DNA of 64,000 nt. Source: a virus. Below are positions 60,962 through 64,000 of this stretch, in pieces. The stretch is from the IMG/VR virus record IMGVR_UViG_3300032132_000754, positions 121,178-185,177 of that record. One strand, written 5' to 3'. The first letter of the stretch is position 1; each line of letters starts with the position of its first letter. Under the pieces are notes generated by a model. It was given only the letters and a program-made list of their open reading frames with translations, ran no database searches and was not told the origin of the DNA. The translations under genes were made by a program, and so were the position numbers.

Positions 60962-61207
60962 TTAACCACGCCAAGCCTCCACAGCTAAACCAAGGTCATC
61001 AAAAAACTTAGGGTCATACAAATTACCATTAAATTGAGTGCCATTATAAGCCCTAAAATTACTAAAAACATTTAAAGAAGAATCCGCCACGAAGTAGTAC
61101 TGCATATTCCCCAAATGCAACTCAACCGTATGGGACCCCTCCTTAACTACGTTACCGTCTCCGAAAACCTCACCCAAGTACTGAGCAACACCATCAATCG
61201 CTTCCAT
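60962..61207 (-). CDS. DPxxF-family small protein
   Basis: From ATG 61207 (GGAGG 6 nt upstream, the best Shine-Dalgarno in the array) the product is 81 residues, with AIDGVAQYLGEVFG at the start and FNGNLYDPKFFDDLGLAVEA at the end. The frame continues to 61225 but that region lies within the upstream gene. Confidence 0.75.
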   Translation of the reverse strand: MEAIDGVAQYLGEVFGDGNVVKEGSHTVELHLGNMQYYFVADSSLNVFSNFRAYNGTQFNGNLYDPKFFDDLGLAVEAWRG

Positions 61208-61430
61208 CTTTATCCTCCGGAACACACTTAGGACACTTACAATCCTTCAACGCCTCAACAACCTCAGCCATATGCTTAGCAACCCCATCAAACAAATCAG
61301 CAATATTCTTAGCCGACTCCTCAGGAGTCCCAACAAGATCAGCAGAAATCAACTTCTTAGCAGGCTTCCTAATTAAAGGCCAGACAAAACTCTTAAATTC
61401 CGGTATATCAGAATCTTTTGGCAAACTCAT
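61194..61430 (-). CDS. Hypothetical helical protein with CxCPKC tail
   Basis: The 78-residue protein is helical (AKNIADLFDGVAKHMAEVVE) and ends KDCKCPKCVPEDKDGSD with a possible partial zinc site. It is not a DPxxF member but is embedded in that array with 14-nt and 4-nt overlaps. Confidence 0.62.
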   Translation of the reverse strand: MSLPKDSDIPEFKSFVWPLIRKPAKKLISADLVGTPEESAKNIADLFDGVAKHMAEVVEALKDCKCPKCVPEDKDGSD

Positions 61431-61780
61431 ATATTCAACCCTTCCTCAATATGCGCATGGTACCAAGCGCCATTCCTACTCTTTTCCCCCCACACCCAAG
61501 AAAACAATTCATCGAAAAAGTCAGGAGACGTCATCCGCAAATCAATGACAGAACTACCCTGCAAATCATCGCTACGAACCCTAATTCTAACCCAATCCCC
61601 CTGAATATATAAAACCCGATGAGAATCCCCATCCGACTCACACCGCTTTAAAGCAATAACCCAACTAGTAAGCCTAGAACCACCACCAGGCCGAGAATTC
61701 ACAACAAACTTCCCCAACTTCATCTCATGAATCCACTCATGAATAATAGCCTGCGGCGTCAACCTCGCTTCAAGTGTCAT
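61427..61780 (-). CDS. DPxxF-family small protein
   Basis: The 117-residue protein has TPQAIIHEWIHEMKLGKFVV, basic strands, and SVIDLRMTSPDFFDELFSWV at about 78-97, followed by a 20-residue tail. TSPDFF replaces DPxFF. Confidence 0.74.
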   Translation of the reverse strand: MTLEARLTPQAIIHEWIHEMKLGKFVVNSRPGGGSRLTSWVIALKRCESDGDSHRVLYIQGDWVRIRVRSDDLQGSSVIDLRMTSPDFFDELFSWVWGEKSRNGAWYHAHIEEGLNI

Positions 61781-61789
61781 CCTATCTCC

Positions 61790-62056
61790 CTAATGCTTAA
61801 ATAAACTCTTTGGTGGAGATTTAATTGGCGGCAACGGTTTAGGCCAATTAGGTGGCATCTTCAAATGAGAAAAATCCGGGGGACCCAAACAACTCTCCCC
61901 GCACGACCAACCCTTATAAGTCTTCCTAAACCCATGTTTAGTAATAGCCGCCCAAAAATCATCCTCAACCCCATCCGCCCAATCCTCATCAGCCGCCCGA
62001 ACTGGACCATTGATCCTCTTCGAACACGAGCTACACTTAACCTGTAAAGCATACAT
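61790..62056 (-). CDS. Small Cys-rich protein with proline tail
   Basis: The 88-residue protein has VKCSSCSKR near the start and WSCGESCLGPPDF later, making a four-Cys zinc site around a central acidic helix (ADEDWADGVEDDFWAAITKH), and ends in a Pro/Lys-rich tail. It starts the array together with the 62056-62127 peptide (TGATG overlap). Not recognised. Confidence 0.62.
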   Translation of the reverse strand: MYALQVKCSSCSKRINGPVRAADEDWADGVEDDFWAAITKHGFRKTYKGWSCGESCLGPPDFSHLKMPPNWPKPLPPIKSPPKSLFKH

Positions 62057-62127
62057 CACTGACTATCCGCGAAAACCATCAGGACAATAAAAACAACGAA
62101 AAGTAGCAGGCAGAAGTCAGCAAACAT
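62056..62127 (-). CDS. Possible 23-residue membrane peptide
   Basis: An ATG at 62125-62127 opens a 23-codon frame whose product is almost wholly hydrophobic (FCLLLFVVFIVLMVFA core), consistent with one membrane span. Its stop overlaps the ATG of the Cys-rich gene (TGATG), typical of coupled genes here. It may be a leader or micro-membrane protein. Coding capacity is not proven. Confidence 0.4.
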   Translation of the reverse strand: MFADFCLLLFVVFIVLMVFADSQ

Positions 62128-62228
62128 GTGTTTCTCACTACCTCTAAAATACCCCGTGTCGTGAGACGTTAATTATATTTAGAGAAATAACCCAATAAGA
62201 AACATAATATCCATCGTATGTTAAGATA

Positions 62229-62486
62229 ATGGAAACTTGGAAATTGTTAGAAGAATGGGTTTTAGAAAAACGCCCTAAAACCACTTTAATCCATTATAGA
62301 AAGGCTCGCAACAGCGCAGAAGAAAACATTTTAGAGATAGGGAGATACGACGTCGTTATTGACAAAACCGCAGTAAAAATCGCCCTAAGAGTAGACCAAA
62401 ATTTCAGCAAAATAAAATGGGTAAATCTAGATCTCTGCGACCCTGACTTTTTTGCCAAATTCGGCAAAAGCTTAAATGTCCTATAA
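62229..62486 (+). CDS. DPxxF-family small protein on the plus strand
   Basis: The 85-residue protein has ETWKLLEEWVLEKRPKTTLI and VNLDLCDPDFFAKFGKSLNV, so it is a clear member, but on the strand opposite the array and divergent from it. The upstream gap of about 100 bp (62128-62228) is AT-rich, contains TTAATTATATTTAGAG, and likely holds promoters for both directions. Confidence 0.76.
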   Translation: METWKLLEEWVLEKRPKTTLIHYRKARNSAEENILEIGRYDVVIDKTAVKIALRVDQNFSKIKWVNLDLCDPDFFAKFGKSLNVL

Positions 62487-62684
62487 CGCGTCTTTCCACG
62501 TAAGAGCACCTTAAACGAGATACCTCTCCGGGCCATATTAGAATTTAACTGAGTGATGAACGCGACCATAGTGTTGGAATGAACCTCGATAGAGAGACTA
62601 GGTCGCTCGGGGACCCACATAGCCCAAATTCTCACATGGCCGTACTCCCCACATAGCCGTCCCGGAGCCCCCGGAGCGGGGGGG
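62487..62684. promoter_or_regulatory. Composition switch with repeat boxes upstream of the first cassette
   Basis: No gene is evident between 62487 and the promoter at 62685. TTAAACGAGATACC (62511) and TGATGAACGCGA (62554) repeat elements of the 58163-58300 gap. CCACATAGCC occurs at 62615 and 62649, with a variant TCACATGGCC at 62632. Base composition rises steeply from about 62600 onward. Confidence 0.6.
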
Positions 62685-62713
62685 TTGCGTCTGCGGCCAC
62701 CCGCTGATACAAT
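62685..62713 (+). promoter_or_regulatory. Sigma-70-type promoter of cassette 1
   Basis: TTGCGT at 62685-62690 and TACAAT at 62708-62713 are separated by exactly 17 bp and precede the 62809 gene. The same arrangement with the same surrounding sequence (GGGGTTGCG, TGCGGCCA) recurs at 63434-63462 before the paralogous gene. Confidence 0.72.
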
Positions 62714-62808
62714 GGGAGCGCCGGAGGGGGGCGCGGGCGCAACGGAGCGCGCGCAACCCACCCGAGGCGCAACCCCAACGGCCACAACCGAGTGGCACGG
62801 AGACCCCG

Positions 62809-63234
62809 ATGTTTGAGAAGCTAAACCTGACCGCAGCCCCGAAGACCTCTCGCGCGACCGCCTTCGCGTTCCCGCTCACGATCGCCTTCGTCCAGACGCT
62901 CACGGACGAGGGCTACCGCCTCTCGTACACGGCCTTGCGCAACGCGGCGCACGACCTGGGCGAGGACGCGAGCAACCAGAAGCCCGCACAGCGCGGAGCC
63001 TTCCTGGCGAAGAAGCTGCCGGGACACCTCCAGCCGAGCGTGTCGCGGAAGAACGGCACGTACCACGAGAAGGTCCTGACGGCCTGGACGGTCGACGTCG
63101 ACCGTGCGGAGCTGGCCACGCGACCGGTCGTCACGAAGGACGACCTCGACGGTTTCCTGAGCGTCTGGCAGGAGGCGACCGAGGCGGAGGCCGAGTGTGG
63201 CGAGGACGAGGACGAGACCGTCAGCGAGGGCTAG
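62809..63234 (+). CDS. GC-rich cassette protein, copy 1
   Basis: The 141-residue protein (MFEKLNLTAAPKTS start) is a paralogue of the 63555-63953 product. It has a helical core with YTALRNAAHDLGED and RGAFLAKKLPGHLQPSVSRK, the latter basic and possibly DNA-binding, then VVTKDDLDGFLSVWQEATEA and an acidic tail. GGAG lies 6 nt before the ATG. Codon use is strongly G/C at third positions, unlike the rest of the window. No family is recognised. Confidence 0.75.
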   Translation: MFEKLNLTAAPKTSRATAFAFPLTIAFVQTLTDEGYRLSYTALRNAAHDLGEDASNQKPAQRGAFLAKKLPGHLQPSVSRKNGTYHEKVLTAWTVDVDRAELATRPVVTKDDLDGFLSVWQEATEAEAECGEDEDETVSEG

Positions 63235-63246
63235 CCAGCCCGGCGA

Positions 63247-63293
63247 GCGGGGAGCCGGAAGGCTCCCCGCGAGCCACTCCCGCAAGGGGGTGG
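63247..63293 (+). terminator. Two consecutive GNRA-type hairpins after cassette 1
   Basis: GCGGGGAGCC-GGAA-GGCTCCCCGC (63247-63270) is a perfect 10-bp stem with a GGAA loop. CCACTCCC-GCAA-GGGGGTGG (63274-63293) is an 8-bp stem with one G-T pair and a GCAA loop. Neither is followed by a T run. They may end or stabilise the transcript. Confidence 0.65.
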
Positions 63294-63298
63294 CAAAG

Positions 63299-63420
63299 CC
63301 ACATAGCCGACCCACATAGCCGACGGGGAAACCACATAGCCGGTGCGAGGGGGAGCGGAACGCGGAGGGCGAGAGAGACCTTCCTATCTGAAGAGAACGT
63401 TGAAGAGTAACCACATAGCC
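63299..63420. repeat. CCACATAGCC iterated boxes (four copies)
   Basis: Exact CCACATAGCC(G) boxes lie at 63299, 63312, 63332 and 63411, just upstream of the second cassette promoter. Two exact copies and one variant occupy the corresponding place before cassette 1. They are candidate operators. The rest of the 63235-63433 gap (about 200 bp) holds only the two hairpins and no gene that I can support. Confidence 0.75.
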
Positions 63421-63433
63421 GGAGGTGGGGGGG

Positions 63434-63462
63434 TTGCGCGTGCGGCCATGCGCTGTTACAAT
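63434..63462 (+). promoter_or_regulatory. Sigma-70-type promoter of cassette 2
   Basis: TTGCGC at 63434-63439 and TACAAT at 63457-63462 with a 17-bp spacer repeat the cassette 1 promoter. A CCACATAGCC box ends 13 bp before the -35 element. Confidence 0.72.
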
Positions 63463-63554
63463 GGGGGTTCGGAGGGGGGGCGGACGCCGAGCGGCGCGAG
63501 CGACACCCTTCCGAGCAACCCCGAGTGGGCCGAGTGGCCCGAGGACCGATTACC

Positions 63555-63953
63555 ATGTTCGAAAAGATCAAGCTGACCGCGAAGACGACCGTGAAGACCT
63601 CCGACAAGGCCATGCCGAAGACGATCGCGTTCGTCCAGAAGCTCACCGAGGAGGGCTACCGGATCTCGTACACGGCGCTCCGGAACGCGGCGACGGAGCT
63701 GGGCGAGGACAACTCGCAGCAGAAGGCTCCGCAGAGGGGCGCGTACCTCGCCAACAAGCTGCCCGCCGACCTGCAGCCGAGTGTGACGCGGAAGAACGGC
63801 ACCTACCACGAGAAGGCGATCGCCAAGTGGACGGTGGAGGCTCCCGCCGACCTGGGCAGCCGACCGGTCGTGACGAAGGACTCCTTGGACGCCTTCCTGA
63901 GCGTCTGGCTGGAGGGCACCGCCGAGGCGAGCGACGAGGCGAGCGAGGGCTAG
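63555..63953 (+). CDS. GC-rich cassette protein, copy 2
   Basis: The 132-residue protein (MFEKIKLTAKTTVK start) is about two-thirds identical to copy 1, by eye, over most of its length: IAFVQKLTEEGYRISYTALR, LPADLQPSVTRKNGTYHEK and SRPVVTKDSLDAFLSVW. The acidic tail has diverged. The ATG at 63555 matches the copy 1 start; an in-frame ATG at 63525 is not conserved. Function unknown; conserved basic segments suggest nucleic-acid binding. Confidence 0.75.
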   Translation: MFEKIKLTAKTTVKTSDKAMPKTIAFVQKLTEEGYRISYTALRNAATELGEDNSQQKAPQRGAYLANKLPADLQPSVTRKNGTYHEKAIAKWTVEAPADLGSRPVVTKDSLDAFLSVWLEGTAEASDEASEG

Positions 63954-63965
63954 AGAACGGGGGGA

Positions 63966-63987
63966 GCGGGGGCCGAAAGGCCCCCGC
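63966..63987 (+). terminator. GAAA-loop hairpin after cassette 2
   Basis: GCGGGGGCC-GAAA-GGCCCCCGC forms a perfect 9-bp stem with a GNRA loop 13 nt after the stop codon, in the same position as the hairpin after cassette 1. Confidence 0.68.
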
Positions 63988-64000
63988 GACCTTCGGCTGA

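Noticed and set aside
62598-63646. Several long open frames in other frames and on the minus strand of the GC-rich segment (for example 62821-63414 minus)
   Set aside because: High G+C removes stop codons by chance. Only the 62809 and 63555 frames have promoters, Shine-Dalgarno sequences and a conserved paralogue.
1-64000. tRNA genes, integrase, attachment sites or insertion sequences
   Set aside because: None was recognisable on reading. Gaps are too short for most tRNAs, and no transposase or recombinase motif was seen.

Overview
The window looks like an internal piece of the genome of a very large tailed bacteriophage. Genes are packed with overlapping starts and stops, the strand switches often, and there are at least ten repetitive virion or fibre-like proteins (up to 1951 codons). 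Between them sit stand-alone metabolic genes of the kind large phages carry. Stops of all three types are used, so the code is the standard bacterial one. Two short lipoproteins with lipobox-type signals suggest a Gram-negative host. I see no terminase, capsid, polymerase, tRNA or integrase gene, so neither the host nor the phage lineage can be named from this window.

Layout. 1-13.4 kb: a truncated 2OG-Fe(II) oxygenase, a tandem pair of small collagen-like proteins, a short plus-strand group with a NucS/EndoMS-type nuclease, then a run of fibre/virion genes. 13.5-15.7 kb: adenosine deaminase, methionine aminopeptidase, and a zinc-site protein with an acidic-tyrosine repeat tail. 15.7-28.2 kb: mostly minus strand, with a GDP-mannose 4,6-dehydratase-like enzyme, an HTH protein, an endonuclease-VII-like zinc protein fused to two anti-sigma-like zinc modules, a VWA lipoprotein, a phosphomannomutase-like HAD enzyme, a macro-domain protein and a prolyl-4-hydroxylase-like enzyme. 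28.3-31.8 kb: a thyA-folA-purB operon. 31.8-43 kb: an AlkB/P4H-like oxygenase, peptide deformylase, GDP-fucose synthase, a membrane serine protease and an SNase, among many small genes. 43-52.5 kb: three fibre genes. 52.5-54.9 kb: NAMPT and a NMN adenylyltransferase-Nudix fusion. 54.9-62.5 kb: a dense array of small paralogues. 62.5-64 kb: an abruptly G+C-rich segment with two copies of a promoter-gene-hairpin cassette and repeated CCACATAGCC boxes.

How the genes may work together. NAMPT plus NMNAT form a two-step NAD+ salvage route (the NARP2 type known to counter NAD+-depleting defences), and the Nudix and macro domains could process ADP-ribose products. ThyA, DHFR, PurB and ADA remodel nucleotide pools. 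Deformylase plus methionine aminopeptidase reconstitute N-terminal methionine removal. PMM-like, GMD-like and GDP-fucose-synthase genes give most of a GDP-deoxysugar route, which could decorate Thr-rich collagen-like fibres.

The most striking undescribed feature is an expanded family of about 30 small proteins (about 80-145 residues) scattered over 23-62.5 kb. Most share an N-terminal helix (h-x-x-W-h-x-E-x-G-W type), a beta-rich middle and a C-terminal signature close to h-D-L-x-D-P-x-x-F-x-K-L. They are called the DPxxF family below; no function is assigned.
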